A stretch of 64,000 bases of DNA from Polynucleobacter tropicus (GTDB lineage Bacteria > Pseudomonadota > Gammaproteobacteria > Burkholderiales > Burkholderiaceae). Below the pieces are notes generated by a model that was not told where the DNA came from, did no database searches, and saw only the letters and a list, made by a program, of their open reading frames with translations. Location of the stretch: assembly GCF_013307225.1 (NCBI RefSeq), contig NZ_CP028942.1:1576956-1640955 (forward strand). Direction: 5' to 3'. Both the position numbers and the translations under genes were made by a program. Position 1 is the first letter of the stretch. Every line of letters begins with the position of its first letter. Positions 25,545 through 35,062 of the stretch are shown one piece after another.

Positions 25545-26569
25545 AAATAATGATTATTACCGATGCATGGGATCCACAGGTAAATGGAGTTGTACGCACT
25601 CTTAAACAAACTCGCGCCGAGTTAATTGCCATGGGCAATCAAGTCGAGTTAATTACTCCAACTGGATTTAAATCTATTCCATGCCCCACTTATCCCGATA
25701 TTGCTTTATCACTCTTCCCTGGAAAAGAAGTCGCTCGTCGCATCAAAGAATTTGCTCCAGATGCAATGCATATTGCAACCGAAGGACCATTAGGACTATC
25801 AGCACGTGCTTATGCAGTTAAAAATGGCCTTCCGTTCTCAACGGCATATCACACCAGATTTCCAGAATATGTAAAAGCTCGCACGGGCATACCCCTAACG
25901 CTCACCTATACATTTATTCGCTGGTTTCACAAACCTTCGATGGCAGTAATGGCCCCAACAACAATAGTTAAGGACGATCTTGAAAAGTATGGTCTTAATA
26001 ACGTCGTACTGTGGTCAAGAGGTGTCGACCTAGATATTTTTAAAGTTCAAGAATCCAAAGCACTAAATACCTCACATCCAATTTTTTTATATGTTGGCCG
26101 TGTCGCTATTGAGAAGAACATTAATGCATTTTTAGAAATTGACCTACCGGGTTCCAAGTGGGTGGTAGGAGACGGTCCAGCAATGGCTAGCATAAAAGAA
26201 AAGTACCCAGAGGTGAATTATCTAGGAGTACTGCAGCAACATGAGCTTGCTAAGGTATACGCAGCGGCAGATGTATTTGTATTTCCAAGCAAGACTGATA
26301 CGTTTGGCTTGGTTCTGCTTGAAGCAATGGCATGCGGAACTCCAGTCGCAGCCTACCCAGTTACTGGCCCAATAGATGTCTTAGGAAACTCTAAAGCAGG
26401 AGCCATGAATGATGACCTGCGTGAGGCTTGCTTACAAGCACTAAAAATTCCGCGTGAAGTTGCTCGGGCACATGCTGAAAAGTTTTCATGGAAAGCTGCT
26501 TCAGAGCAATTTGCTCTGCATCTAAAACCTGTTCCATCGCCTGAAGTCCACATTACTGCACTTGCTTAA
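25541..26569 (+). CDS. agt: GT4 glycosyltransferase, Agt-like diacylglycerol glycosyltransferase
   Basis: A GT-B fold enzyme of 342 residues: MIITDAWDPQVNGVVRTL at the N-terminus, HTRFPEYVKARTGIP, then the nucleotide-sugar site with LYVGRVAIEKN and SKTDTFGLVLLEAMACGTPV. The EX7E-type pair is D253/E261, with the first Glu replaced by Asp. Close family members transfer hexose or uronic acid to lipids (SqdX/MgdA/Agt type). Coupling to the PlcP-like gene implies that diacylglycerol released from phospholipids is glycosylated to phosphorus-free membrane lipids. The sugar donor (UDP-Glc, -Gal or -GlcA) cannot be read. Confidence 0.82.
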   Translation: MKIMIITDAWDPQVNGVVRTLKQTRAELIAMGNQVELITPTGFKSIPCPTYPDIALSLFPGKEVARRIKEFAPDAMHIATEGPLGLSARAYAVKNGLPFSTAYHTRFPEYVKARTGIPLTLTYTFIRWFHKPSMAVMAPTTIVKDDLEKYGLNNVVLWSRGVDLDIFKVQESKALNTSHPIFLYVGRVAIEKNINAFLEIDLPGSKWVVGDGPAMASIKEKYPEVNYLGVLQQHELAKVYAAADVFVFPSKTDTFGLVLLEAMACGTPVAAYPVTGPIDVLGNSKAGAMNDDLREACLQALKIPREVARAHAEKFSWKAASEQFALHLKPVPSPEVHITALA

Positions 26570-26581
26570 GAGCATCTCATT

Positions 26582-26989
26582 GTGAGCCACCCGTACCACA
26601 TTGACCAAAATCCCCATAAGGGCAACCGTGGCTTTGCAAGGGCCATACATGCAGCCAAGAACTCATGGTGCGGTCTAGTTTACGCATTTCAAGAAGAAAG
26701 TGCCTTCAGGCAAGAGTTAACACTGATCACTTTGTTAACCCCAGCAGCAGTTCTTATGCCAATTTCCTTATTAGAAAAATCACTGCTGATTTCCTCCTTA
26801 ATACTCGTTCTTGTCATTGAGCTTTTGAACTCGAGCGTAGAGGCTGCCATTGATCGAATTTCCTTTGAGCATCACGACCTTTCCAAAAGGGCAAAGGACT
26901 TTGGTAGCGCCGCAGTCATGCTAGCTCTTTTGATTGCATTGCTGATCTGGCTTGCCATTTGTATACCCGCTTTTTTACAAAGCCAGTAA
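26582..26989 (+). CDS. dgkA: Diacylglycerol kinase, prokaryotic DgkA type
   Basis: This small integral membrane kinase (135 residues) has the DgkA pattern: amphipathic N-terminus, EESAFRQE with active-site glutamate, three transmembrane helices, and ELLNSSVEAAIDRIS as the signature. It phosphorylates diacylglycerol to phosphatidic acid with ATP. In this operon it would return surplus diacylglycerol from the PlcP-type reaction to phospholipid synthesis. The start is GTG, 12 bp after the glycosyltransferase gene; the 17 extra N-terminal residues are unusual compared with E. coli DgkA. Confidence 0.92.
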   Translation: MSHPYHIDQNPHKGNRGFARAIHAAKNSWCGLVYAFQEESAFRQELTLITLLTPAAVLMPISLLEKSLLISSLILVLVIELLNSSVEAAIDRISFEHHDLSKRAKDFGSAAVMLALLIALLIWLAICIPAFLQSQ

Positions 26990-27021
26990 ACCCACTATTT
27001 AATTTACACGAAAGAGAGTTT

Positions 27022-27948
27022 ATGTCTGATATCCCAAACCCAATTGGCGCGTTTGAAATTTTTATAAGAAAACAAGTTAAGGCACCAAAATCCAAAAAAG
27101 TACACCCACTTGAAAAGTTATCTAAAAAATTGGCAAAAAAACTATTTGGTAAAAAATATGCTACTAAAACACGCGTAGAGTTAGCTGCGACTTTCGAAGT
27201 TCCTCCAGTCTCGCAGATTGGAAAAGTAAAAAAGCCCGCATTTCAAATTGAATGGGCTAGCAGTGCCAGCGAGGTAAAAGAGGCTCAACGCCTTCGTTAC
27301 AAAGTATTTGCTGAAGAGATGGGCGCCAACCTCCCTAAAAACGCAGAAGGTCTGGATATTGATGATTTCGATGTCCATTGTGATCACCTGTTAATTCGCG
27401 ACAAAGACAACCTTAAAGTAGTTGGCACATATCGAGTTTTACCACCTCATAAAGCAAAAGAAATTGGAAGACTGTATTCTGATTCCGAGTTTGACTTGTC
27501 TCGCCTTAATCATCTTCGGCCTAAATTGGTAGAACTAGGGAGATCATGTGTCCATCAAGACTATCGATCTGGGGCTGTGATTATGGCTCTATGGAGCGGT
27601 CTTGCTCAATATATGCAAAAGAATAGTTACGAGATAATGCTTGGTTGTGCCAGCATTCCTATGGCTGATGGCGGCCACTTTGCAGCAAGCCTTTACAACT
27701 CATTAGATAAGAGTCACCTAGCGCCAACAGAGTTTCATGCATTTCCGAAGCTACCATTACCATTAGAGAAGTTAAATGGGGGATTGGATGTACAGCCACC
27801 GCCGCTTATCAAAGGTTATTTGAAATTAGGCGCCAAAATTTGTAGCGCACCTGCCTGGGATCCTGACTTTAATACTGCAGATGTATTAACCATGTTGCGT
27901 CTTTCGGAAATTAATCCTCGCTACGCAAAACATTTCCTAGGTCTTTAA
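27022..27948 (+). CDS. olsB: OlsB-like L-ornithine N-alpha-acyltransferase (GNAT fold)
   Basis: The catalytic domain (about residues 75-290) matches the OlsB/hemolysin acyltransferase group: EVKEAQRLRYKVFAEEMGA, CDHLLIRD, VGTYRVLPP, VELGRSCVHQDYRSGAVIMALW and PPLIKGYLKLGAKIC. OlsB moves a 3-hydroxyacyl chain from acyl carrier protein to ornithine, the first step of ornithine lipid synthesis. A lysine-rich N-terminal extension of about 70 residues is present. I start at the ATG at 27022 behind AAAGAGAG; the longer frame overlaps dgkA. Its stop abuts the stop of ppx on the other strand without a gap. Confidence 0.82.
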   Translation: MSDIPNPIGAFEIFIRKQVKAPKSKKVHPLEKLSKKLAKKLFGKKYATKTRVELAATFEVPPVSQIGKVKKPAFQIEWASSASEVKEAQRLRYKVFAEEMGANLPKNAEGLDIDDFDVHCDHLLIRDKDNLKVVGTYRVLPPHKAKEIGRLYSDSEFDLSRLNHLRPKLVELGRSCVHQDYRSGAVIMALWSGLAQYMQKNSYEIMLGCASIPMADGGHFAASLYNSLDKSHLAPTEFHAFPKLPLPLEKLNGGLDVQPPPLIKGYLKLGAKICSAPAWDPDFNTADVLTMLRLSEINPRYAKHFLGL

Positions 27949-29502
27949 CTACTTTAGGGCAATCTTAAATGATCGGCCGACACGCTCCCACTCGGCCGCC
28001 TCCTTTTGCAGACTAAACTCCGTCAGAGGATGGCTTTTAGCCCACTCCTTAGGTAGCTCAATTGCAAATGAGCCCTTGCTCTCAGATACCTTAACCTGAG
28101 GTTGACTCAAATCACTCCTGCCCCGACTTAAAACATGGGCTAAACGCAAACAAAAAAGCATGCGCCAGTCATTAAATGCTAAATTATTTGCAAGTTTTCC
28201 CAGTTTTCCAGTGTGTCCCAGCAATAAAGTCGCTAGGCGAGCCTGATCATTTTTAGAAAACCCCGGCATATCAGCATACCCAGCAATATATGCCGAATGT
28301 TTGTGATACCCATTGTGAGAAATTGAGAGACCTATCTCGTGTAAATTAGCCGCCCATTGCAATAAAGCAATATTGTCAGACCTACTCTCTGCATTTGATT
28401 CAGGTAGTTGTGATAAAAATTCAGCAGACAACTTGCTGACCCTTCCAGCCTGCTCACGATCTACCGCATAGCGCTGCATAAACTGCTCAACCGTTACATA
28501 GCGCATATCATGATGCTGCGAACGACCCAATAAATCATAGAGCACACCAAGCCTTAGGGCGGCATCAGTTACCTCCATGCTATCAATATTCAATTCATCA
28601 AATACCGCTAACATAATTGCCAAACCGCCTGGCCAAACTGATCTTCGATCATCCTTTAAGCCAATTAATTCGACTTCATTCACATGCTCGTACCTGAGCA
28701 AATACTTCTTCAAGTTTTTTAATCCTTCGCGCGTAATCAAACCACTTGCACCATTGATACGACCCATACTTAGACTATCGCCATACCCACCAAGCTGATT
28801 GTCGGCAATCAACTCGGCAAGTGCACGAGCTGTTCCCGAGGATCCTATAACTTGATCCCAACCACTTTTCAAATATGCGCCTGAAATAACTTGTATCTCG
28901 CGGCGAGCTGCTAACTCTGCCTCTTTGAATGCATGGGCATCAATATTGCCTTTGGGGAAGAACCGCATGCTATGAGATACACAGCCGATATAAAGGCTCT
29001 CCATTTGCTTTGGCTCATATCCCTTGCCAATAACAAGCTCGGTTGATCCGCCACCAATATCCACAACCAATCTATTACCTGGCACAGACTGCACTTCATG
29101 TACAGCTCCTATATAAATTAGACGCGCTTCTTCAACGCCCGCAATAACTTCTATTGGAAAACCCAAAACTTTTTCGGCATCTGCTACAAACTGAGCCGCA
29201 TTTTTTGCAACCCTCAAAGTATTGGTCGCAACAGCTCTAACATTGGCGGGATTGAATCCACGAATACGCTCGCCAAATCTACGAATTGCTACTAACCCTC
29301 TTTGATACGCATCATTCCCAAGAATTTTTTCCTCCGTCAAGCCTGCAGCTAGACGAACTGTTTCCCGTAAAGTATCAATCGGCCTTAATTGAGTACCAGA
29401 GGGTGTATCAATAACTTGTGCAACTAAAAGGCGCAAACTATTAGATCCAAGATCAACTGCGGCAACAAGCTCTTGCTCTTGATTAACGACTGATGAATTC
29501 AC
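27949..29502 (-). CDS. ppx: Exopolyphosphatase
   Basis: The 517-residue protein has the Ppx/GppA architecture: VAAVDLGSNSLRLLVAQ at the N-terminus, RAVATNTLRVAKN, NRLVVDIGGGSTELVIG and GSSGTARAL of the actin-like ATPase fold, then a C-terminal HD-like helical region with LHEIGLSISHNGYHKHSAYI. It removes terminal phosphate from polyphosphate; family members may also hydrolyse pppGpp. It is the last gene of the pst-phoU-phoB-phoR-ppx cluster, 11 bp after phoR. The start is GTG. Confidence 0.93.
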   Translation of the reverse strand: MNSSVVNQEQELVAAVDLGSNSLRLLVAQVIDTPSGTQLRPIDTLRETVRLAAGLTEEKILGNDAYQRGLVAIRRFGERIRGFNPANVRAVATNTLRVAKNAAQFVADAEKVLGFPIEVIAGVEEARLIYIGAVHEVQSVPGNRLVVDIGGGSTELVIGKGYEPKQMESLYIGCVSHSMRFFPKGNIDAHAFKEAELAARREIQVISGAYLKSGWDQVIGSSGTARALAELIADNQLGGYGDSLSMGRINGASGLITREGLKNLKKYLLRYEHVNEVELIGLKDDRRSVWPGGLAIMLAVFDELNIDSMEVTDAALRLGVLYDLLGRSQHHDMRYVTVEQFMQRYAVDREQAGRVSKLSAEFLSQLPESNAESRSDNIALLQWAANLHEIGLSISHNGYHKHSAYIAGYADMPGFSKNDQARLATLLLGHTGKLGKLANNLAFNDWRMLFCLRLAHVLSRGRSDLSQPQVKVSESKGSFAIELPKEWAKSHPLTEFSLQKEAAEWERVGRSFKIALK

Positions 29503-29513
29503 TATGGAAGGCT

Positions 29514-30815
29514 TTATGAAGAGGTAAGTCTATCCGCAGGGAAGACGAGCTTAAAAGTGCTACCGCTACCCGAAAGACTTTCTATTAATAGCTGCGCTTG
29601 GTGACGATTCGCAATATGCTTGACAATTGCTAAACCAAGCCCCGTACCACCAGTCTCACGAGAACGACTACGATCAACCCGATAAAAACGTTCGGTTAAT
29701 CTTGGCAAATGCTCGGGTGGAATACCTGGCCCGCTATCAGAAACTGAAAAGACTCCTTGCCCATGTTCTGTTACAGACCAACTGACATCGATTTTTCCAC
29801 TCTCTGGGGTATATCGGACAGCATTTGATACTAAGTTACCAAATGCAGACAACAGCTCACGCTCATCACCCAAAATATTGACTTGATCATCAGCATGAAA
29901 ATTTAAAGAATGCTTAGACTGCGACAAAGCTTCGGCATCGTTTTTCAACAAGGCAAAAATGGTGCTCATCTGCACCTTTTGATTCGAGGCTGGCAAGGTA
30001 TTGGCTTCTAAATTTGCCAATGTCAACAAGTCCTCTACGAGGTTCTTCATACGCCTTGCCTGAGTCATCATCATCTCAAGATATTGCTCTTTTTGAGGCT
30101 CTTCCAAATCTAAAGTCTGAACGGTTTCTAAAAAACCCATCATGACGGTAAGCGGAGTTCTCATCTCATGAGACACATTGGCGACGAAGTCTCGTCGCAT
30201 TGCCTCTGCTTTACGTAAATCTGTAACGTCCTGCACAAGCAACAAACGTCGGTTTTCAGCAAATGGAAATGCCTGCAACATTAAGGAAAGATTGGCTGAT
30301 GGCCCCATTTGCTCTATTAAAAGTGGCTCATCAAACAACCGATCATTTAAGTAACGAATGAACTCTGGTCTTCTAATTAAGTAATTTACTTTTTGTAAGG
30401 CGTCACTTTTGAAATTAAGGCCAAAGAAATATTCGGCAATTGAGTTGCACCACTCAATCTGGTCTTGATCATCAAGCATGATGATCCCGTTAGGAGACGC
30501 CTGAAATGCCTGTATGAAGCGCTCATGCTGCTTCTCTATATTTCGCACTTGGCCTTTCATATTGCGCACGAGTCTTTCAAGGCGAGAAAAGACTTCTCCC
30601 CATAGACCACTTGCAGCAGGTAATGCCTCGACCCTATTTAATAGAATAAATTTCTGAAGTCTTGCCAGATTAAAGTAGGCATATATAAGGGGCACTGATA
30701 AAACAGTAAGCCCAGCCACAAAGGCGGCATATTGCCCCCAAAAACCATTGGCAAGCCATGCGAATACGATCGCAACAGCCAAAATAGTTAGAAATCGAGT
30801 AATTACAGCCAACAT
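29514..30815 (-). CDS. phoR: Phosphate regulon sensor histidine kinase
   Basis: Two N-terminal hydrophobic segments (about residues 5-50), a linker, a PAS domain (HERFIQAFQASPNGIIMLDDQDQIEWCN) and a HisKA/HATPase module. The phosphorylated histidine is H216 in FVANVSHEMRTPL; N, G1 and G2 boxes are SNAVRYTPE, DSGPGIP and TGGTGLGLAI. It phosphorylates PhoB when phosphate is scarce, with PhoU and the Pst transporter as the signal source. It sits between phoB and ppx in one operon. Confidence 0.94.
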   Translation of the reverse strand: MLAVITRFLTILAVAIVFAWLANGFWGQYAAFVAGLTVLSVPLIYAYFNLARLQKFILLNRVEALPAASGLWGEVFSRLERLVRNMKGQVRNIEKQHERFIQAFQASPNGIIMLDDQDQIEWCNSIAEYFFGLNFKSDALQKVNYLIRRPEFIRYLNDRLFDEPLLIEQMGPSANLSLMLQAFPFAENRRLLLVQDVTDLRKAEAMRRDFVANVSHEMRTPLTVMMGFLETVQTLDLEEPQKEQYLEMMMTQARRMKNLVEDLLTLANLEANTLPASNQKVQMSTIFALLKNDAEALSQSKHSLNFHADDQVNILGDERELLSAFGNLVSNAVRYTPESGKIDVSWSVTEHGQGVFSVSDSGPGIPPEHLPRLTERFYRVDRSRSRETGGTGLGLAIVKHIANRHQAQLLIESLSGSGSTFKLVFPADRLTSS

Positions 30816-30841
30816 GCCATCATCTTAGAGCATGAGGGGCT

Positions 30842-31555
30842 TTATTGGGAAAGTGGTGTTTTGGTAATACGGTATCCACTACCCCTGACAGTTTCAATAA
30901 ACTGATCACAGCCAAATGGCGCCAATGCCGCCCTGAGTCTTTTTACATGAACATCGACAGTTCGCTCCTCGATGTATGCCTCATTACCCCAGACATGATC
31001 AAGTAAATTGGCTCTTGAATGAACCCTCTCAGGATTAGCCATCAGAAAATTTAGAAGCCTAAATTCTGTAGGACCCAAAGAAAGATTCTTCATCTCTTGA
31101 TCTGGCCAATTCACAGAAATTCGATGAGTCACTGCATCGAGACTCATGGGCCCCACTACCAAGGGCCCCTCTTCTGGAGTTGCTGAATATCTTCTTAATA
31201 AGGCCTTTACTCGGGCAATTAGCTCTTTTGGCGAGAAGGGCTTGGTAACATAATCGTCTGCGCCAGCATCTAGGCCAGCCACCTTATCAGCCTCTTCCCC
31301 TTTGGCAGTTAACATCAAGATTGGAATACCGCTGTAATTTTCGTTGGCCCTTAACTCTTTAGCAAGTTGAACGCCAGACTTACCAGGCAACATCCAGTCG
31401 AGCACGATTAGATCAGGCACTTGGGTAGCAAGCATAGATATTGCTTCATCAGATTGCATAGCCCTGCTAACAATATAGCCTGCATGCGTCAAATTCACCG
31501 CAATCAGTTCAGCGATTGATGGTTCGTCTTCAACAATGAGTATTTGCTGTGCCAA
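30842..31555 (-). CDS. phoB: Phosphate regulon response regulator
   Basis: An OmpR-class regulator of 237 residues: receiver domain with acidic pocket VEDEPSI, phosphoacceptor D53 in VLDWMLPGKSG, switch threonine MLTAKGEE and lysine in VTKPFSPKEL; C-terminal winged helix with LSLGPTEFRLLNFLM and WGNEAYIEERTVDVHVKRLR, as in PhoB. It binds Pho boxes of TGTCA repeats; two such boxes are in this window (24672-24704 and 36143-36159). The start appears to be TTG behind AAGAG. Confidence 0.95.
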   Translation of the reverse strand: MAQQILIVEDEPSIAELIAVNLTHAGYIVSRAMQSDEAISMLATQVPDLIVLDWMLPGKSGVQLAKELRANENYSGIPILMLTAKGEEADKVAGLDAGADDYVTKPFSPKELIARVKALLRRYSATPEEGPLVVGPMSLDAVTHRISVNWPDQEMKNLSLGPTEFRLLNFLMANPERVHSRANLLDHVWGNEAYIEERTVDVHVKRLRAALAPFGCDQFIETVRGSGYRITKTPLSQ

Positions 31556-31569
31556 CTGACTCTTAAATC

Positions 31570-32274
31570 CTATTTACTTGCCTCACGAATAAGATCTTCA
31601 TGCGGCATATGACGCACGTCAGAGCCTTTAGCCACATAGATGACAAATTCAGCAATGTTTTTTGCATGATCGCCAATACGCTCAATAGCCTTTGCTATGG
31701 TGAGCATATCCAGACCTGTTGAAATTGTATGGGGGTCTTCCATCATATAGGTTATTAGTTTACGCACAAATGCACGGAACTCTTCATCAATTTGACGATC
31801 TTCTTGAACCACCTCAGCAGCCGCAACCGTATCGAGTCGCGCAAATGCATCCAAACTACGCCTCAGGAGTGAAATTGCCATTTGACCAGACAGGCGAATT
31901 TCAGCCACGTTGATTTTGCTGTTAACCCCGGATTCAATCAGTCGTTTGGTTCTTTTAGCCACTCGCTCAGCCTCATCACCAGCTCTTTCTAAATTGGTAA
32001 TTGCTTTAGAAACCGCCATTACTAAACGCAAATCTCTTGCAGTCGGCTGTCTACGGGCAATTAATTCAGTGCAAGCCAAGTCGATCTGAATTTCAAGATC
32101 ATTTACTAGCTTTTCATTTTCAATAACCACGTTGCAAGTATCTACATCCATTTGAGTAAATGCTCGCATCGCAGTAGCGATTTGAGACTCTACCAATCCG
32201 CCCATTTCCAAGAGGCGGCTAGACAAGGAATTTAAATCGGCATCAAATTGTGAGGATAAGTGTTTATCTGGCAT
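31570..32274 (-). CDS. phoU: Phosphate signalling/transport accessory protein PhoU
   Basis: The 234-residue all-helical protein has two PhoU repeats, each with the metal-binding E/DxxxD type motif: LVNDLEIQIDLACTELI and AITNLERAGDEAERVAKR in the first, ERIGDHAKNIAEFVIYVAKG in the second. PhoU links the Pst transporter to PhoR, keeping the kinase off when phosphate is plentiful. It lies 12 bp after pstB and 14 bp before phoB, the canonical order. Confidence 0.95.
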   Translation of the reverse strand: MPDKHLSSQFDADLNSLSSRLLEMGGLVESQIATAMRAFTQMDVDTCNVVIENEKLVNDLEIQIDLACTELIARRQPTARDLRLVMAVSKAITNLERAGDEAERVAKRTKRLIESGVNSKINVAEIRLSGQMAISLLRRSLDAFARLDTVAAAEVVQEDRQIDEEFRAFVRKLITYMMEDPHTISTGLDMLTIAKAIERIGDHAKNIAEFVIYVAKGSDVRHMPHEDLIREASK

Positions 32275-32286
32275 AGCAGTCTCCTA

Positions 32287-33132
32287 TTAACCGAATCGAC
32301 CGGTAATGTAATCTTCAGTTTCTTTGCGCTTTGGCTTGATGAAGATTTCATCAGTCTTACCATATTCAATCAGGCTTCCTAAATACATATACGCCGTATA
32401 GTCCGATACGCGTGCCGCTTGCTGCATATTATGAGTAACGATTGCAATAGTGTATTCATTTTTTAGCTCATGAATAAGCTCCTCAACCTTGCCAGTAGAT
32501 ATAGGGTCAAGCGCTGAAGTTGGCTCATCAAGCAATATCACCGAAGGCTTAACGGCTACGCCCCTAGCAATACATAAACGCTGCTGCTGACCACCAGATA
32601 AAGATAAACCACTTTGATTTAGCTTATCTTTAACCTCAGACCAGAGGGCAGCCTTGTTCAACGCCCATTCCACTCGCTCATCCATCTCTGAGCGACTAAG
32701 CTTTTCATAGAGTCGAACTCCAAAAGCAATGTTTTCATAAATTGACATTGGGAAAGGTGTTGGCTTTTGGAAAACCATACCAATCCTAGAACGCAATAAA
32801 TTTAAATCTAAACCAGGCTCAAGGATATTTTGACCATAAAAATTAATCTCTCCTTCAGCACGCTGCCCTGGATAAAGGTCATACATTCGATTTAAGGTTC
32901 TGAGAAGAGTAGATTTACCGCAGCCGGATGGTCCAATAAATGCAGTTACCTTGCCTTGCTCAATATCAAGGTTTATTTTCTTTAAGCCTTGAAATGAGCC
33001 ATAGAAGAAATTTAAATTTCTAACCTCAATCGCATTAACGGCCGAATTCTGCGGCTCTTGAATACCAGTGTTCATTCCAGCTCCTTGACCATCAATCTGA
33101 TTTAAGTCAAACATTGTTCTCATATCACTCAT
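32287..33132 (-). CDS. pstB: Phosphate ABC transporter ATP-binding subunit
   Basis: A 281-residue ABC ATPase with Walker [10 protein letters not shown], signature LSGGQQQR, Walker [13 protein letters not shown] and switch histidine in VTHNMQQ. The sequence [34 protein letters not shown] is specific to PstB. The start shares bases with the pstA stop (TAATG). It powers high-affinity phosphate uptake. The first 20 residues before the domain are longer than in E. coli PstB. Confidence 0.97.
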   Translation of the reverse strand: MSDMRTMFDLNQIDGQGAGMNTGIQEPQNSAVNAIEVRNLNFFYGSFQGLKKINLDIEQGKVTAFIGPSGCGKSTLLRTLNRMYDLYPGQRAEGEINFYGQNILEPGLDLNLLRSRIGMVFQKPTPFPMSIYENIAFGVRLYEKLSRSEMDERVEWALNKAALWSEVKDKLNQSGLSLSGGQQQRLCIARGVAVKPSVILLDEPTSALDPISTGKVEELIHELKNEYTIAIVTHNMQQAARVSDYTAYMYLGSLIEYGKTDEIFIKPKRKETEDYITGRFG

Positions 33133-33998
33133 TACGCTTTAACCTTGTCTCGAAAAACCACACGAGCCAAGATATTTAATCCAAGTACGGCGAATGTAAT
33201 CAACAGCGCCCCACCCCATGCCAAACTTACCCAATTGTCATATGGACTCATTGCAAACTGAAATATCACCACTGGCAAGTTCGCCATTGGCGCATTCATA
33301 TTTGTTGAGAAAAATTGGTTATTAAGCGCTGTAAATAGAAGTGGTGCAGTTTCGCCGCTTACACGAGCAAGTGCCAGCAAAATTCCAGTCATAACTCCAC
33401 TTTGCGCAGCTCTCAAGGTGATCATAAAAGCAACCTTCCACTTTGGGGCGCCCAAAGCATAGGCCGCCTCACGCAAGCTACCAGGCACTAAACGCAGCAT
33501 ATTCTCTGTTGTTCTCACAACTACTGGTATTGCAATTAATGCCAATGCGATCGTCCCGGCCCAACCAGAAAAGTGTTTCACCTGGGCCACGACAAAGGCA
33601 TAAACAAACAATCCAATCACGATCGATGGCGCCGAGAGCATGATGTCAGTAACAAATCTCGTGGTAGCCGCAACTTTACTTCGATCGCCATACTCAGAAA
33701 GATAAACTCCAGCCAAAACTCCAATCGGAGTGCTAATTAAAGTACAGCAGCCAATAATCATGAGGCTACCAACAATCGCATTGGCAAGACCGCCGCCATC
33801 AGAACCTGGCGCTGGAGTGCTATGAGTAAATAGGGAAAAATCGATAGAAGAAAATCCTTTAATTACCAGCACACCCAAAATCCAAAACAAGAAAACCATT
33901 CCCAAGCCCATGGCACTCATTGATAGAGCTAGCCCAATCTTGTTTGCCCTCTTACGACGAGCAAACACCGCAGGATTGATATTGGTAGCCTTGTTCAT
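33132..33998 (-). CDS. pstA: Phosphate ABC transporter permease PstA
   Basis: The 288-residue permease has six hydrophobic segments and the PstA-type cytoplasmic coupling loop ([45 protein letters not shown]). The N-terminal region has [28 protein letters not shown]. With PstC it forms the membrane channel. It overlaps pstC by 4 bp and pstB by 1 bp, implying tight translational coupling. Confidence 0.96.
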   Translation of the reverse strand: MNKATNINPAVFARRKRANKIGLALSMSAMGLGMVFLFWILGVLVIKGFSSIDFSLFTHSTPAPGSDGGGLANAIVGSLMIIGCCTLISTPIGVLAGVYLSEYGDRSKVAATTRFVTDIMLSAPSIVIGLFVYAFVVAQVKHFSGWAGTIALALIAIPVVVRTTENMLRLVPGSLREAAYALGAPKWKVAFMITLRAAQSGVMTGILLALARVSGETAPLLFTALNNQFFSTNMNAPMANLPVVIFQFAMSPYDNWVSLAWGGALLITFAVLGLNILARVVFRDKVKA

Positions 33999-34984
33999 GA
34001 TTTAAGGCCTTGTTTCTTTTCCATATTGTTTAGCATCCATTTAGCACATGCCAAAACAATGAAAGTGATAATGAAAAGTGCCAGCCCTAATGCAAATAGT
34101 GAGGACAAATGATTGCCGGCCTCAGCTTCGCCAAACTCATTAGCAAGTGTTGAGGCAATTGAGGTTCCTGGGGCAAATAATGATGCAGATAGACGTTGCG
34201 AATTTCCAATTACAAATGTAACCGCCATTGTTTCGCCAAGGGCCCTACCCAAACCAAGCATCACACCACCAATAACGCCAGCCTTTGTATAAGGTAGCAC
34301 AACGTTTTTAACCACTTCCCACGTAGTACATCCTATTCCATATGCAGACTCTTTAAGCACTGGGGGGACAATTTCAAATACATCGCGCATTACCGATGAA
34401 ATGAAAGGCAGAATCATCATTGCAAGAATTAATCCGGCACATAAGACGCCAATTCCATTGAAAGCGCCGGAAAATAAAATGCCTAAACCAGGAATTTTTC
34501 CAAGTGTTGCAGCTAATGCAGGCTCAATGTATTCAGCAAATAAAGGAGCAAAGATGAAAAGTCCAAACATGCCATAAATAATGGAAGGCACAGCAGCTAG
34601 AAGCTCCACAGCTGTTCCCAAAGGCCTGCGTAATGGACCGGGACACAACTCTGTTAAGAAAACAGCAATTCCGAAACTCAGTGGAACAGCAATTAATAGC
34701 GCAATCAGAGAGGTTACAAGGGTGCCATAAATAGCAATTAAGCCGCCGAATTCACCATTCACAATATCCCACTCTTGGGTGAAGAAAAATGCGGGGCCAA
34801 AGGTATGCAGAGCCGGCCAGGCATTAATTACTAATGAAATAATGATCCCTAGCAAAGCGATTAGGACGCTACATGCAAAAAACTGGGTGACGCGGTGAAA
34901 CAGAAAATCCTGAATCCTTTGGATTCTGGCGATTTTCAGCGCCTGTGCAGTAGGTGCAGAATGTTGCCGGGCGCTATCGTTCAT
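33995..34984 (-). CDS. pstC: Phosphate ABC transporter permease PstC
   Basis: The 329-residue permease carries six membrane segments and the PstC features [29 protein letters not shown] and [45 protein letters not shown] (EAA-type loop). It pairs with PstA. A 78-bp gap with two dyads separates it from pstS, which probably lets pstS be expressed at a higher level. Confidence 0.96.
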   Translation of the reverse strand: MNDSARQHSAPTAQALKIARIQRIQDFLFHRVTQFFACSVLIALLGIIISLVINAWPALHTFGPAFFFTQEWDIVNGEFGGLIAIYGTLVTSLIALLIAVPLSFGIAVFLTELCPGPLRRPLGTAVELLAAVPSIIYGMFGLFIFAPLFAEYIEPALAATLGKIPGLGILFSGAFNGIGVLCAGLILAMMILPFISSVMRDVFEIVPPVLKESAYGIGCTTWEVVKNVVLPYTKAGVIGGVMLGLGRALGETMAVTFVIGNSQRLSASLFAPGTSIASTLANEFGEAEAGNHLSSLFALGLALFIITFIVLACAKWMLNNMEKKQGLKS

Positions 34985-35007
34985 ATTGATTGGGGCTTAT
35001 TGATCTA

Positions 35008-35047
35008 GCGACCCCACCTCAGTAGAGTCGCCTTATTTGATCAAATA
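35008..35047 (-). promoter_or_regulatory. Intercistronic dyads between pstS and pstC
   Basis: Two dyads lie in the 78-bp gap: TATTTGA-TCAAATA (35034-35047) and GCGAC / GTCGC (35008-35012 and 35027-35031) with a 14-nt loop. Neither has a clear T tract, so they are more likely an RNA-processing or stabilising structure protecting pstS mRNA, or a partial attenuator, than a full terminator. Confidence 0.4.
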
Positions 35048-35062
35048 GACATAAGTTCAAAA

